Of a stretch of 64,000 bases of DNA, positions 20,383-33,010 are shown piece by piece; within the stretch, counting starts at the first letter, position 1; the number at the start of each line of letters is the position of its first letter. The position numbers and the translations under genes were made by a program. The notes beneath the pieces are model-generated. The model ran no database searches. It was not told where the DNA came from and saw nothing but the letters and a program-made list of their open reading frames with translations. Source of the stretch: Adiantum capillus-veneris (lineage: Eukaryota; Streptophyta; Polypodiopsida; Polypodiales; Pteridaceae); NCBI GenBank assembly GCA_014529385.2, contig CM043945.1:91938112-92002111 (forward strand), written 5' to 3'.

Positions 20383-21125
20383 CAAGAGATGTCACAAGAG
20401 CGCATTAATTAAAACCCTTTTCTGCATTGAAAGGAAAAACCCCCCAAAATCTCGAGCATTTAAATCTTTGAAAACCCTCTTCAATCTTCTCAATTTTTAT
20501 GAAAGGGGTGTCAACGAACCAAAATTATCCATTGCCAAAGGTCTCAAAGAATCAATATCCTTTTGAGTATTAACCAAGTATCACTCAAGAGGGAGCATCT
20601 CTTTAATCAATTGCATTTTGTGTTTCCACATGTGGTCTTGTAATGGGCATAGAAAATTCCATAGGAGGAATAATACCTCTTTTGGTAAGACCCCCAAGCT
20701 TGCATTAAGCATCTCATTTTAGTTTTTGTACTTTGCATCAAAATAATCATGAGAATGAATCTTTTTGTAGTCTGATACAGAAATGAAATCATGATTATTC
20801 ATGCATTCACACATGAACATGAAGGAAATGAGCATGAACAACACAAAGTCATGAAGAATAAGATGAGCTAGGGAGACACGGCAAATATACGAACCCAAGT
20901 CAGCCATGAAGAAGACGACAATGACAAATGAATAAACTGGCCATAATTTACATACAGTAAATGGTTTATGGATTTCTCTAGAATTGAACCTAGGTATGAT
21001 CAAATGGCCACCTTTGTGAACCATAAAGTGATGAATCAAATTGAAACACCTATGATATATCGGTGTGCCATCACAAACCTAGATGAATCACCTTAGAGTA
21101 TCCATGACTAGCTCAAGGGGGAGTT
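20383..21125 (+). other. Unassigned, perhaps 3' internal end of a copia-type element
   Basis: No frame I can assign. The right end (CTAGCTCAAGGGGGAGTT) is a purine-rich tract of the kind that precedes a copia 3' LTR. Confidence 0.35.
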
Positions 21126-21437
21126 TGTTGGGATTTCCCTAGCCATGTAGTGCTATGGGAACACCCTCTCTGACATGATGGCCATACACTTCCATAAATA
21201 TATGCATACACCCATGAACCATTAAGAATCCATTAAATGAAGTCCACAAAGACTGCATTAAAGAAGGTCCATGATCTCTATTCTTTAGCATCCTAGCTTT
21301 GGGCTATAAACACACTTTGTACATTGTTCATTGAGAATCTAATGCACTTCCTTTTCATTTGCATTTACATTGAGCTCGTTTTTCATTCACATTATAGTCA
21401 AATCCATTATGCTATTTACCTATGAACTCAACTAACA
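21126..21437 (+). repeat. Probable copia-type LTR (~312 bp)
   Basis: TGTTGGGATTTCCC...CAACTAACA: TGTTGG/CTAACA termini, a preceding purine tract AAGGGGGAG, and a TATA-like GGGCTATAAACACAC at ~21301 followed by a T-rich stretch. No PBS follows and no target duplication is visible, so it would be a 3' LTR of a lost element. Confidence 0.45.
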
Positions 21438-24400
21438 CTGACCCTTCTTGACACTAACCTTACATCTATGGTGAAGATACCTCTTCTCAATCCTATGAAC
21501 TCAATCAATCCTAGTCAATTTACAACCTACAATCAACAAAGAAAGAATAGGTTCTAGTCACTTGAGCATGGAATACACAGACAAGTGCATGCACACACTC
21601 AAGAAAGCACAAATTCAATTGTTGAGGAGATCATTTCAATTTATAGACCATAATTGCATATAGGAGTCTATGCTTCATACTTAGTGCAACAAGTGCTCAA
21701 TCAATTCTACCTAGCCATATGTTGCGTGAGTGAAAATCACCACCCATAAAGTGCATCCACACTACCTAGATCAACATAATGAAAATCAAGTACACAGATG
21801 ACACAATAGGTGCACATAGTTAATCTCTATAGCTTGTCTAGATGAGACCATCCCACACATACAAAACTTTAGAAGGCCAACTAAACCAAAATTAGGAATA
21901 TCACTGCTCTCAACTACACCACCCAACCCACATACACACAAACAGAAGAAAACTCACTAGATCATACCAAAATGGTACGAAACTTAAGGAACACCATCCC
22001 CTCACTAGGATACACTTGGTCATAAGCCTCTACATTCAAAAAACTCACTCCAAACCCATCTACAAAAAATGTGTATAAAGACATAGCAAAATTTTGAAAG
22101 TGCTCGAAACTGAAATCTATGAGTACATATGCATAGCTTATGTCGCCACAATTCTAATGACTACGTGCATGCTAAAAGCATACATAATTTGATACACTTA
22201 TGATCACAAATAGCTCATAGATGTGTTAGCGTATGTGCTCCATTTTGTGTGGAATGATTGGCATTGTTGCATAGCTCTCTCTGAGTCTATTCCAATGGTG
22301 CGGTGGATCTCCAATGTGATGAGCAACCAGGGAGTTGCATCACGGTGATGCTCATGCTATCTCTCTTTCTCTCACACATAGTTGACGGCATCACAAAATC
22401 TTGATTAAGATAAAGTTCTCTTTACAAAATGACCTAGGTACCTTATATACTAAGGCTACAATAAGTTAAACCCAAAATCGAGTTCAATGGGTCAAATGGA
22501 TTTATATTTACAATTTGAAAGTGCCATCGCACCCCGACTTCTACAATGAGAATAGCTACTTATTACAAATTATGTTTTTAACCAAGACTTTGGTACAAAA
22601 AGTGAGTTACGCCATATTGTTGACCCAAGGGTTTGACCTCCCCCCTCCAAATTCATGTCGTCCCTAACATGACCAGATTGTCAATGTCGCTGTGGTCTTC
22701 ATTATTGTCTTTTTTCTTTTTTTGCTCCATTGCCTGTACATTGTCTTTTAGATGCCTCTATAAATTCCGTATTGAATCTCTTTTGATGTCCAGTGCTTGT
22801 CGGCCTTACTATAACTTCAGGAATGACTTAAGGGTTTGAGTCTTCAATTGTCTACCTTTTGTGTCTGCTCTTCTTCATTGGGGACTCCTTTGTTCCTGCA
22901 TCAAGGTGATCAAAGTCACATTTGCCTTTGTTAGCTTTTTTGTGCTATGTAAATCATTATACTGCTTCTACTTGATACATGACTTAATTAAAGCCTGACA
23001 AAACCCAATTAATTTCCCAAGTTATTAACTTGCTTCAAAAATTCTTTATCCGATATCATTCATGATAGATGACAATCTATGAGCTATCATTGTTCATGTG
23101 TCCCCAAAACACATATACATGATGTACAGGGTATGTAGATGTCTATCATGGTTCCAGATTTGAAAAATTGCATCTATGGATAGGGGTTAGACTTCTATCC
23201 TTTTTCAAAAAAAAAAATCCCTTAGCTTGTATTCTCTATTCATCGCCTACTGACAAACTTTGGCTTGATTTGGATTTGTATGTGGCTTTCTAAAACTTTT
23301 TGGATTTCAATCTCGAAAACAATTGATGGGCATCTATGGAACCTTCTCGCTATCAAACTTGAAATGAATTATACATTGAGCATCCTCTAAACATGTAGAA
23401 CCAATACTGATGATTGGCTTGACCCCTGGTTTCTTCTGCAAACATTTATTGCAATAGATGATTGATTTGTCATTTTTCCCCTTTTTTTGTGAGTATTGTT
23501 AGTCCCTTTGTTTGTTAGGCTTCCTTAAGTCACATATAATATTGAAGATTTATAGTATAGAGATCTACTTCCTGTATACAGCCTGGTATGAAGTGTCTGA
23601 TAGCCTATAGGAAACTTTACACTTAATGGGTGCTTTTAATTAGTCACATTACCAACTTTCTTAGTACTTGTAGGCCATCCCAGTGTTTTATGACCATTCT
23701 CAATCATTTTTTGGCCTCATATTGTTGTTGAAGATTGATCGATATTCTTTTCTTACCTCTGACATTATAGCCTTGTGTATATGGCTTTTGAGACATACCT
23801 CGTGAAGTTTCATCATTTTCCTACACCTTCTTCTCTTTGTACTGCTCAGGCATCTCCTTAGTCTTTTCTTCATTTGGATTACGGATTTTTTCATCTTTTT
23901 CTTTGAAGAAAATCTCCAAAAAATAACTAAATAAAACCCCAAGAATCAACTTAACAAAAAGATAAATCATTCAAACAGAATTCTAAATGCTATGTACACT
24001 ATGCACATGCCCCTAGGGGATCATACATGGATTTTGTCCCCGTACCCCTCTTGTAACTCTATTATGAGGGCATATACTCTGAATCTTGTCAAAACATTCT
24101 CACAATCAAACACAATAATTCAATGCAACTCACAGAACATTGCCCTCTAATATTCACAATATTAGGTCTGCATTTAGAATTCCTCCCCCTCTCCTATTTG
24201 GAGTCCTCCCAGATGGCAGGGTATCATCAAGGGTATGTGTTGTGCTTGGACAATTAAAATGGTGCCAATGCATGCCTTGTAATGTAGCCCTATTATGCAC
24301 ACACAATCAATGCATTAAAAAAACATTATGTCGTGCAAGATGTGGGTATAAGCAGTTTTCTTATTGGCATTTGTTGGAGAGGCTTCATATTCTAAGCAAT

Positions 24401-24464
24401 ATGATGGTCTTTGAAGATCCTGTGTCGTTTGCTTGATTGAAGGTTGTAGAGATTTCTTAAAGCC
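21438..24464. other. Unassigned repeat-like DNA
   Basis: AT-rich sequence with no frame over 120 codons. A Lys/Glu-rich minus-strand stretch at 23660-23930 in one frame (PNEEKTKEMPEQYKEKK) may be a decayed coding remnant, but I do not recognise it. No LTR, PBS or tandem repeat found by eye. Confidence 0.4.
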
Positions 24465-24479
24465 TTACTTATCTGCTTG

Positions 24480-25810
24480 ATGATTTTTTGGGATCCAAAT
24501 TAGCCTTGTTGTTGGTTGTCGTATTTGGAATTTTTCTTTAGCAGTGGGTTTTGACCAACTTCTTTGGTAGCCAAATGTGCTTTGCGTTAATTTCCGGAGT
24601 CCACTGTGATGACCTTGATAGCTATGTTTTCTTTGGAGTGGGTCTGCATGACTGAATTGTAGGGTTGGCTTGTTTGGGGATCCAAACATATTCTTAACTT
24701 TTCTCCGGTAGGATCACGTTCTTTGGAACTTATACACATTTGTAAAATCCACTTTGTCTCAAAGGTTTTAGCTTACTTTTTTGAGATTTGGACTTCCTCT
24801 TTGGTTGCCTCTGGTTTTTTTGTTTTTTTGCTTCTGAGATTTTCGTGTGCATTCACTTTATTTCTTGATCCGCAAGCCTTGTGCAACCTGCAGTGGTGAA
24901 GTGAGCGACTTGCTCTCTTCTAATAGTATTGTAATTGTCTGAGGAGTTGGAATAATTCAAGCGATGATGCATTGATAGTAGTTTTATTGGTTTCCTTTGG
25001 GACCCACTTCTTTGTGATGACTGGCTGTTTCATTGATGCTGCTCATTTGGAAACCCATACTTGTCCCTACTTTGTTTGTGTTTAAAGAGACCTCTTTAGG
25101 ATCCACCTTGTTTTTGTGTAAGTCAGCACAATGGTCTTTGCTTCAGCCCTTGTATGCTTGGTTGGGAATGGGATACAGACTTTGGGAGTTGATACTTTAA
25201 TCATTTCGGAATCCAGATAAGCTCATGACCTCTTTGTGCTTGAATCAACTTCTTTGGAACCCAAATCTGAGTTGCGAAAGCTTGTGCCTTTGTGATTTTC
25301 TTAGCCGTTCTTGCATACTTTGACTGTTTTCTTTTTGGTGTTGGATCTTGTGATTTTTCATCAGAGATCTTCATATTCTCGATCCATACCTTTTTTTGGA
25401 TGAATTGACTCTTTGGTATCCAGATTTGTCGATCCTTTTGGCTCTGACTTGTTGTTCTTTGCTTTTGGCCTTCCTTAGTTGTTACTAAAGCTGCTAGTGA
25501 TAGTGACGACCTGAGTTCTCGATAGGGGATGTCATAAGAATTATCACTATCTCTACTATCCTCAAGGAGGTTGATATCTAGATCTTTCCCTTGTTGGTTT
25601 GGATGGTTATGGAAATTTACTATCTGTTTGCTCTTGAATTACTGTTTTTGGAATGACTTTTCTAGCCAATTGATTTTCATGCTCTTAGCTCGTTGACATG
25701 GTCGTTTTCTTCTTGGTTGAGTCTTTTCTTCCTATATAGGAGCCACATATGAGGATGCTTGTTGCGATTGCATCACCCCAGGGATTTTGGAATCCACTTT
25801 TGATGCACTT
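24480..25810 (-). repeat. Degenerate repeated motif region in fragment C
   Basis: The plus strand carries about 14 recurrences of CTTTGG-A-CCA-A (for example near 24488, 24558, 24675, 24987, 25095, 25204, 25250, 25408, 25780), spaced 45-150 bases. On the minus strand they read as Trp-Ile/Val-Pro-Lys (QIWVPKK, LIWIPK, KKWVPKE), with stops between. This suggests an ancient coding tandem repeat. Confidence 0.5.
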
Positions 25811-26373
25811 TATTCTTGTAGCGGTGATATTGGTTCCTAGATCTTTGATTTCGACAATCACAAAATTGTGCATTAGTTAAAGTGTCATTCATGTCACCTA
25901 CTAGGTTGCTCGGATTTCTATTTCCGACATCTTCTTGAAGCTCCAAGTGCTCTATGGAGTCATAGAGCTTGTCTTGTTTGTCACCTTTTGATTTGCCACA
26001 TTCATGTTTTCTCTTCATCATAGAAACTTTTTGATGCCTGGTTCTCTTTGTTTTATTGGATCACACTCACTCCAAAGCAAGGAATGACATAAAAGCCATC
26101 TGTATCACAAAACTTTGTTGTGGGACCATCAACCACGATGCACACATCAAAAGTAGCCAAGTTGTGTTCCCATTCTAGTGGCTCTAATGCTTCTTCAAGA
26201 AATGGTTATGGGATATAATCCTTATCTTTGATTACCCTTTCTAATATACTCTCCTCTTGTTTCAAGCTTCCACATTGCAAAACTCCACACATTCACAGTT
26301 CTTTAGGCTTACCCAACCATGCTGGAATTTTTGATCCTGATATTGTAGGGGAATCAAACTCCTCCATACCGGT
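25811..26373 (-). pseudogene. Protease-RT linker of fragment C
   Basis: DWGYDYIYLRH, INLKDHSYTD and SKIPAWLGK match element A's linker. FDVCIVVDGPTTKFCD corresponds to LDVCVNECTPTKFCDEE of A. Several stops. Confidence 0.6.
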
Positions 26374-26841
26374 TCAGTTCACGTCCGTGTAGCTATGGTC
26401 TTTCAAGTTTATCCTTGTCGTGGTTTCCATGTGTCTAAGGTATATATAGTCATATCCCCAATCTTGGATCATTTTCAATTGTTGCATGAATGGTCTTCCC
26501 AATATTATGTCGTAATTGTTCTTCTTGTTGAAATCAACAATATCAATGGTATGCTCATACTCAATGCTGTAAGAAGTGACGACTACCTTCTCTAAGAGCC
26601 CTTGGGGTTTCTCCGTATATCCATCAGCTAGGTGCAATTCTATTTGTGTGGCTCTCAAGGCAGATTTTCCCCATTATTTCCAAATATCTTTTGTTGCTAT
26701 GGCAAAACCATATCCAATGTCAAGGATTGCCATGATTTTTACACCTTGGAGCCCCCCAGGGATGGTTGTGTTGCCATCCTCACCTTCACAATACTTGTCT
26801 ATCTAGTGTTTGGCCTAGGCATTTTCAAGTTCTTTGATCGT
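26374..26841 (-). pseudogene. Protease of fragment C, active site lost
   Basis: YCEGEDGNTTIPGG, then AILDIGYGFAIATK in the place of A's AILDSGAGVAIATK, so D-S-G-A has become D-I-G-Y. Then a stop at the Trp before WGKSA, ALRATQIELHLADGY and IILGRPFMQQLKMI. Here Gln (CAA) follows KMI where A has TAG. Confidence 0.8.
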
Positions 26842-29800
26842 AAGCTATATTAGGACTGAAATTAATCATTTTATTCATAAATTAATGGTAGTTATACTAA
26901 TTAAACTTAGACTAGTATAAGATAATTATCAAAGCTATATTAGACTGTCAAGATGCTAGAAACATTATCTCTTAAATTTTTTATTAGTTTTTATAATTAT
27001 TTAAGCAAACTTTAGTTGTTTTTAATCAAAAAACTAATGGTAAATCTATTTGATTATCTCAAAAATTCTTAAGTTAATTATTCTAGCTAGAAAATATTGT
27101 TAGCAATACAAGGTAAATTACTCATTAATAGATAATCAATCTAAGTGTTTAATTAAGCTAAAATGAACTGTTTTTAGCCATAAATTAATGGGGAAAATTA
27201 GGAAAACATGTTAGATAATTATATATTATTTATCAAAGTTAGGTTAAATGTTAAAGAACCCGTGATAATTAGCTTAGTCATAGAAAGATAAATAAGCTAA
27301 TTATCTTAGGCAAAAAACTATTTTTTAATGGTAAATAAAAGGGGGAAATTAGCAAACTAGATTAAATAACTTTGAAATAATATTCAGAGTGAAAATGCAT
27401 CTTTAGGAGCCCATGATAATTAGTTTAAAAACAAAAAATTAGTTTAGCTAATTATCTTAGTAGAAAAACACTATTTTTCTAATGGTAAATAAAAGGGGGA
27501 AATTAGCAAACTAGATTAAATAGCTTTGAAATAATATTCAGAGTGAAAATACATCTTTAGGAACCCATGATAATTATCCTAACAACAAAAAATTAGTTTA
27601 GCTAATTATCTTAGTAGAAAAACACTATTTTTTAGAGTAATTAAAGGGGGAAATTAGCAAATTACATTAAATAGATTCGAGATACTCTTTAGAGTTAAAA
27701 TATCTCTTAAGAAACCCATGATAATTAGCTTAATCATAGAAAATTAGTTTAGCTCTTATCTTAGTGAAAACATATTGTTTTTTAGGGTAAATTAAAGGGG
27801 GAAACTAGCAAATTAGATTAAATAGATTTGAGATACTTTTCAGAGTTAGAAAACATCTTTAGGAATCCGTGATAATTAGCTTAACCACAACAAATTATTT
27901 CAACTAATTATCTTAGTGGAAAAATACTTTTCTTGAGGTTAAATAAAAAGGGGAAATTAGAAATAATACTTAGATAATTATTCAATAATTATCAGAGATA
28001 GTAATCATGATTAAAAAGCCGAGATAATTAGGGTATATATAGTAAATTAGTTTACCTAATTAAATGGGCCTAAATTGTCTATTTTTGAGCAAAAATTAAA
28101 GGGGAAAATTAGAAAAATTACTTAGAGAGCTATATAATACTTCTCAGAGAAAAAAATTACTACTATGAACTCGAGATAAATAGGTCATACCTAGATAATT
28201 AGTTTAGCTGATTATTTTAGCTAACATTACATGATTGTTTTTATAAATTGAGAAAGGAGATTAGTAAATTAATTTATATAATTACACGATAATTACCAAA
28301 TATAGAAAATAATTTTTGAAAGTTGAGAAAATTACCTTAATTTCAAATAATCAAGAAGAGAAATTTGTAAATCAATTTATAAGTTAACAAGATAATTACT
28401 AGAGTTCTAATACGTTAAAATCCACCTAGGGTAAACACCCCCACTAGTAGATAAGTAATTCATAAATTACTAAAGCCAAATTAGGATATTTTTGAACATA
28501 AATTAAATGAGGAATTTAGTAAAATAGCTCCAATAATTATAAGATAATTATGGGAGAATAATAGTACTACTAGGAAGCTACTAAAAAAATATCTCACCCA
28601 GATATTTATCAAAAGAGATACCTATTTACTCCAAAATCCCCTGTTTTTGGATAAAAGGAATAAAAGAGATTATTCATTTAATTCTCTAATCGATCAAGTA
28701 TCCTTTCATAAAGGCTACCACTATGGCTCCAAAAAGCACCCGAGGAAATCCTCCTTCTGATGAACAAGATACAATACACAAAAGGACTATAGCAACCCAT
28801 GACCGTAAGGCTAAGCCTAGTCATAGGCCTACGGAGGAGAGTTTGCAGCCACCAGTACAATAGCAGATCGTTGACTAAACGCGGGTGGATTTCCATTTAT
28901 TCACTTAAGTATTCAAATAGCCTAAAGTTCTTCTATAAATTAACATTGCACTAGGAAGGAATAATTGGCCAAAAACGGAAGGTAACTTCCAAGAAACCCA
29001 CGAGCATTGGTTGTAAATAGGAAAGAAATGTTTGGGTTATGGATGTATGACCTAGGAAAGAAATGTTTGGGTTATGAGACTGATTGACCTAGGAAAGAAA
29101 TGTATGATCATCCTTAAGACAGCTTGTCTCAAGAAACCTCTGATTCCTTGAAATATTTTACTGCAGGTGATGAGTAATGATGGCGAATCAGCCATGGATG
29201 AGGCGGTTTCCTCAGTGTGCGTGGAGTATTTACCTCGTTCTTGTCTGTGCTTGTGGATATTACTTAGGATATCTTCTTTATCCTAGAGGAACCGCTCGGT
29301 TGTATGGGTAACCGGTTGGTGTATGGGCACTTGGATTTTGAGTGATGACTTTTTTCACCCCGGTTTTTATAAATAAGGAATACGTGCCATTTTTTTTCAC
29401 CCCTATATAGGGGGTCTTGAGACAAGCGAGTATTGGTCAGAGCTAATCCAGAATGACAGTACCTTGTCTTAAGTCTAAAGATGTCTGTTTCCTAAACGAA
29501 TGTTCTCAATACTGTTTTCAAGGACTGTTTTAATGAAATCCGATTATGAAGGATAAAAGGAATCATTATTTTAATTGTTATAAGAATGTGGTAGTAATTA
29601 AATAACAAGGCATCATGTGTGAGTGTGAGGTGGTAAGTGGGGATTAACTAAGGTTGTCAATCATGGACAGGTGGACCTGATTAGTCAGGTAGCTATCCAT
29701 TCCTGCACACTAAAAACGTCTAGAAACTTCTCCACTTGAAGAGGAGTTCACCACCGGCTATGCCCTCACATATGTTAGGGGGAAAAAAGCATTGGTTAAG

Positions 29801-30045
29801 GAAACCTTAATCCAAGTGATGGAAATTATAGGGCCAAAATAGTTTTAGAAATTCAAAAAGTTGTCACGTTTCCACTGCGAGACTGGACTAGGTCTCCTTC
29901 TAGGGGTATAAACCCAAACCATTGTTAATGGTAAAGGTATATTCCCTGGATTCTTTTTTTTTAGAGACTTTGATTTTATTAGGCCTAGAGACATGTCAAG
30001 GATCCCATCCCGCTTTTTGGTGTCGACGGGTTTGGAGACCTCACA
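26841..30045 (+). repeat. 5' LTR of D, first ~780 bp missing
   Basis: AAGCTATATTAGGACTGAAA at 26841 aligns with position ~35930 of the 3' LTR (AAGCTATATTAGGGCTAAAA). From there both run in parallel to the shared end GGTTTGGAGACCTCACA. The part with the TATA box is absent here, so this copy lacks the likely promoter. Confidence 0.85.
27190..28110 (+). repeat. ~150-bp tandem repeats in 5' LTR of D
   Basis: AATTAGCAAACTAGATTAAA-type unit starts occur at 27347, 27501, 27652, 27802 and 27955 (spacing 154, 151, 150, 153). An earlier diverged unit begins near 27192. Each unit contains CCCATGATAATTAGCTTAA, TAGTTTAGCTAATTATCTTA and a run GTAAATAAAAGGGGGAA. Very AT-rich. Confidence 0.9.
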
Positions 30046-30047
30046 AG

Positions 30048-30060
30048 TGGTATCAGAGCC
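30048..30060 (+). promoter_or_regulatory. Primer-binding site of D (initiator tRNA-Met type)
   Basis: TGGTATCAGAGCC, a perfect match to the usual plant PBS core, two bases after the LTR end TCACA. Confidence 0.9.
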
Positions 30061-31014
30061 TGAGTTAATAAGGTCCTGAACCTAGGGGGAAAGGTTGACA
30101 AAATTGAGGTTTAGTAATTAAGTTTGCAATTATAATTGTAGTATATTTTGAAATGAGAATTTTCCTATCAATACAGGAAAATTTCCGCCAAGCTTATCGA
30201 AAGTTTGTGATCTTTAAAATCATGTTCGAGGCTGCTTACAACTCCACTAAATTTCTATTTTTCAAGAGCATCATGCAATTATTAGAGGAATGTTTCTCCC
30301 TCCTCCTACATGGGGAATCAGCTGGTCACGGTTTGGCGGAATTTTCTTGATTGATGCGGGACAAATAGAAGGATTGACACTAAATTTGAAGAGACTAAAA
30401 TGGACAGAAACACTGAGAACCATCATAGTTTTCTTTTTCAATGGGACTGAAGATCAGAATCAGAATATTACTTAGATGGGATAGAGGTGTCTCAGAATCA
30501 ATAGGTATTTGATCAGGTAGCTAAAGTTATATATCGGGGCAGGATCAGACCCATGAGGGTAGGCCCTAAGTTTAGAGGACCAAAAGATGTTGTATTTTTT
30601 GATCCCCTGTCAAACCCACCAGTAGTTAAGAAGATTTTGGTATAGATAGTTACATCTTGTACATAGTATGAGTCCCTCTTGTATATAGTATGAGTCCACC
30701 TTGTACATAGTATGAGTCAGTGATTGTTTTAACACTTGTATATACCATTGTTTTATGAGAATGACATGTTTTGTGTAATTCAAATGGAATGATTATAGTA
30801 ATTGTTGGATTTTTGTTTTCATTTAAAGTCTGGAAGTATATACATAGATTAGAAATTTTCATGACAAAACAAATTACTTCTTAGCACTGAAAGATTTTCA
30901 TTAATCAAAAACTCAGGGCAATGCAAAAAGCCTTTACACTCCCACCCATGAGAAGAAACTACTACTAAAACAGGTTCAACTCCCAACCTTCAAGGGAGAG
31001 ACCCAACTTAGAAC
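30061..31014 (+). other. Leader and decayed gag start of D
   Basis: No continuous frame; short pieces only. Contains a 22-bp triplicate (30656-30720). The PTFKGETQL-type start of the gag domain lies just before 31015. Confidence 0.5.
30656..30720 (+). repeat. 22-bp tandem repeat, three copies
   Basis: CTTGTACATAGTATGAGTCC at 30656, 30678 and 30700. Confidence 0.9.
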
Positions 31015-31774
31015 GTGATATGGCTCGACACCATGGATGATTATTTCCTAGCAGCAGCAACTACTTCAGAAAATCAGGCAATGCTAGGAATGTTTCGACT
31101 CACCGGAGATGCTAAACTCTGGTGGAAACAGCATTGTAGGGATAATCCTTCCATTAGTCCATCTTGGGAGAAAATGAAACACACAGTGAAAGAGAGATAT
31201 CTTCCTACGGCTCATCAAGCTTTAAGAATGAATGAATTTTTTACCCTCAGACAATTAAGGCTTACTTTAGAAGAACACTACACCAAATATATGTCCTTAC
31301 CGCGTTATGCACCACCAATGACAACGGAACAGCAGATTGCTCGCTTCTGTTAGGGCCTTAACAAACCTTTAAGTACACGCTTAGAATCTATGAGGCCCAC
31401 ATCAATTCAATATTCCCTTCTCAGAGCTAAACCACTTACAGCTAAAGGAAACCCCCCCTGCAAGGAACTATCATAACTACATTAACTTCAAAGAAAGGGC
31501 ATGGGGAAATTTCAACCAAGGAAATCAATAAAGGGCAGTAACTGCTGCAACTAATATAGAATAGACTTTTCCAAATATCAGATGTTATGGATGCAATCAA
31601 ATTGGGCGCTACAGGAGCAGATGCCTCGAGGAGAAAAATCCCAGAGCTGCTACTAGAACCACTCCTCAGTCTCAGACAGGCCAAGGAAATAATCAAAGAG
31701 GAGGAAGAAATAGAGGACGAGGGAGAGGAAGGGGTAGAGGAGCTAGAGCTTATGCTACAGTAGGAAAGCCAACC
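31015..31774 (+). pseudogene. gag of element D
   Basis: WLDTMDDYFLAA, MFRLTGDAKLWWKQH and YMSLPRYAPPMTTEQQIARFC form the capsid-like domain; TAG at 31351 ends the frame. Downstream, the zinc knuckle reads CYGCNQIGRYRSRC, with His replaced by Arg. Then comes an Arg/Gly-rich stretch (31690-31740) likely to bind RNA. Antisense frames here are shadows. Confidence 0.8.
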
Positions 31775-32400
31775 TTGATGAATGAAGAAGATAAAAGAGA
31801 TACTCTTTTTTCCGCCATTGATAACCCTGGAGCTCGGCAGCAGTATACATTCATCCAAACCACTATAAACGAAGAAGGTGAATATTTTGAATTACTTATA
31901 GATTGTGGTAGCACACACTGCTTTCTCTCCCCTAAATGCTTAAGGAAATACCCCACCAAGAAATCAGTGGTAGAACTAGAAAATGGGAAAGAGGTTCTAT
32001 CTCAATTTACAACCGGGGAAGTTGAATTCGAACTGGGAGGAACCCTCACTTCATCTTACTTTTGGACCCTACCAGTAGGAATCTATGAAGGTATTCTAGG
32101 AATGGATTGGGTATTCAAAAACCAAGCCCATATTCATTGTGCTCAAGGGAACCTATGCTTCAAAAATCACTTGGGTGAAGAAACATTAGTACAAGGATCC
32201 AATGGGAAGCCTAAGGCTCATTTAGTTAAGGCTAGTCGACTTTTGAGAGGGTTACGCAAGGGGCAACAAATCTTTGTAGTAAAACTCAATAAGACGGGTG
32301 ATTCAAAGGACAACCCAACTCCAGAATGGCTTAAAGAATTTTCGGATAAATTTCCACAAGATCTCTCAAATTTACCTGCCCCAAGGGACATAGACCACGA
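31775..32400 (+). pseudogene. Protease of element D
   Basis: FELLIDCGSTHCFLSPKCL is the retropepsin active site (D-C-G-S-T), and LPVGIYEGILGMDWVF is the second block. The frame is open and leads without interruption into the RT N-terminus. Confidence 0.85.
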
Positions 32401-33010
32401 AATAGAAACCTTTCCAAGTAGTGAACCAATTTCAAAAAGACCCTACAAAATGTCCCTCCCTGAAGCTATTGAGTTGAAAGAACATCTTCATCAACTTATT
32501 GAACAAGGATTCATACGACCAAGCATTTCACTGTGGAGAGCGCCTGCTCTATTCCAAAAGAAGAAGGATGGATCTTTACATCTCTGCATCGATTATAAGG
32601 GACTTAACTAGGTATATGTAAAGAATAAGTATCATATTCCTCGCATCGACGGAGTACTTGATAGATTACATGGGTCCAAGGTATTCACAAAAATTGATCT
32701 CAGATCAGGTTACCATCAAATCCGGATTAAGAAAGCCGATATTTATAAAACAGCATTCAACATCCGATATGGGCATTATGAGTTCATAGTGATGCCTTTC
32801 GGTCTTACAAATGCTCCAGCTACCTTTAATCGACTCATGCAAGATATATTCAGAGAATATCTGGATAATGTTGTATTGGTGTTTTTCCATGATATATTGG
32901 TATACTCCAAAGATGAAAAAGAGTATGAAGGCCATGTATGTAAAGTACTTCATCTTCTACGCCAACATCAATTGTATGCTAAGTTGAGAAAATGTGTGTG
33001 AGTCTTTACT
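32401..33010 (+). pseudogene. Reverse transcriptase of element D, catalytic Asp lost
   Basis: PYKMSLPEAIELKEHLHQLI, QKKKDGSLHLCIDYKGLN, a TAG at 32609, [18 protein letters not shown] and [16 protein letters not shown]. The active-site box reads [10 protein letters not shown] where the family has V-F-x-D-D-I-L-V-Y-S: the first Asp is His (GAT to CAT). Next stop at 32999. Confidence 0.88.

Larger units (their letters stand above)
24465..26841 (-). mobile_element. Fragment C: piece of an A-related gypsy element
   Basis: Minus strand: protease (26374-26841), protease-RT linker (25.8-26.37 kb), then a region with a recurring W-[IV]-P-K-like motif. The protease and the first part of the linker match element A segment by segment. 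The right edge is abrupt at 26841, where the truncated 5' LTR of D begins. No LTR, RT or integrase is recognisable. Confidence 0.7.

Noticed and set aside
31442-31858. 138-codon minus-strand frame, Ser-rich with hydrophobic parts
   Set aside because: Antisense shadow of the gag Arg/Gly-rich region and protease of D.
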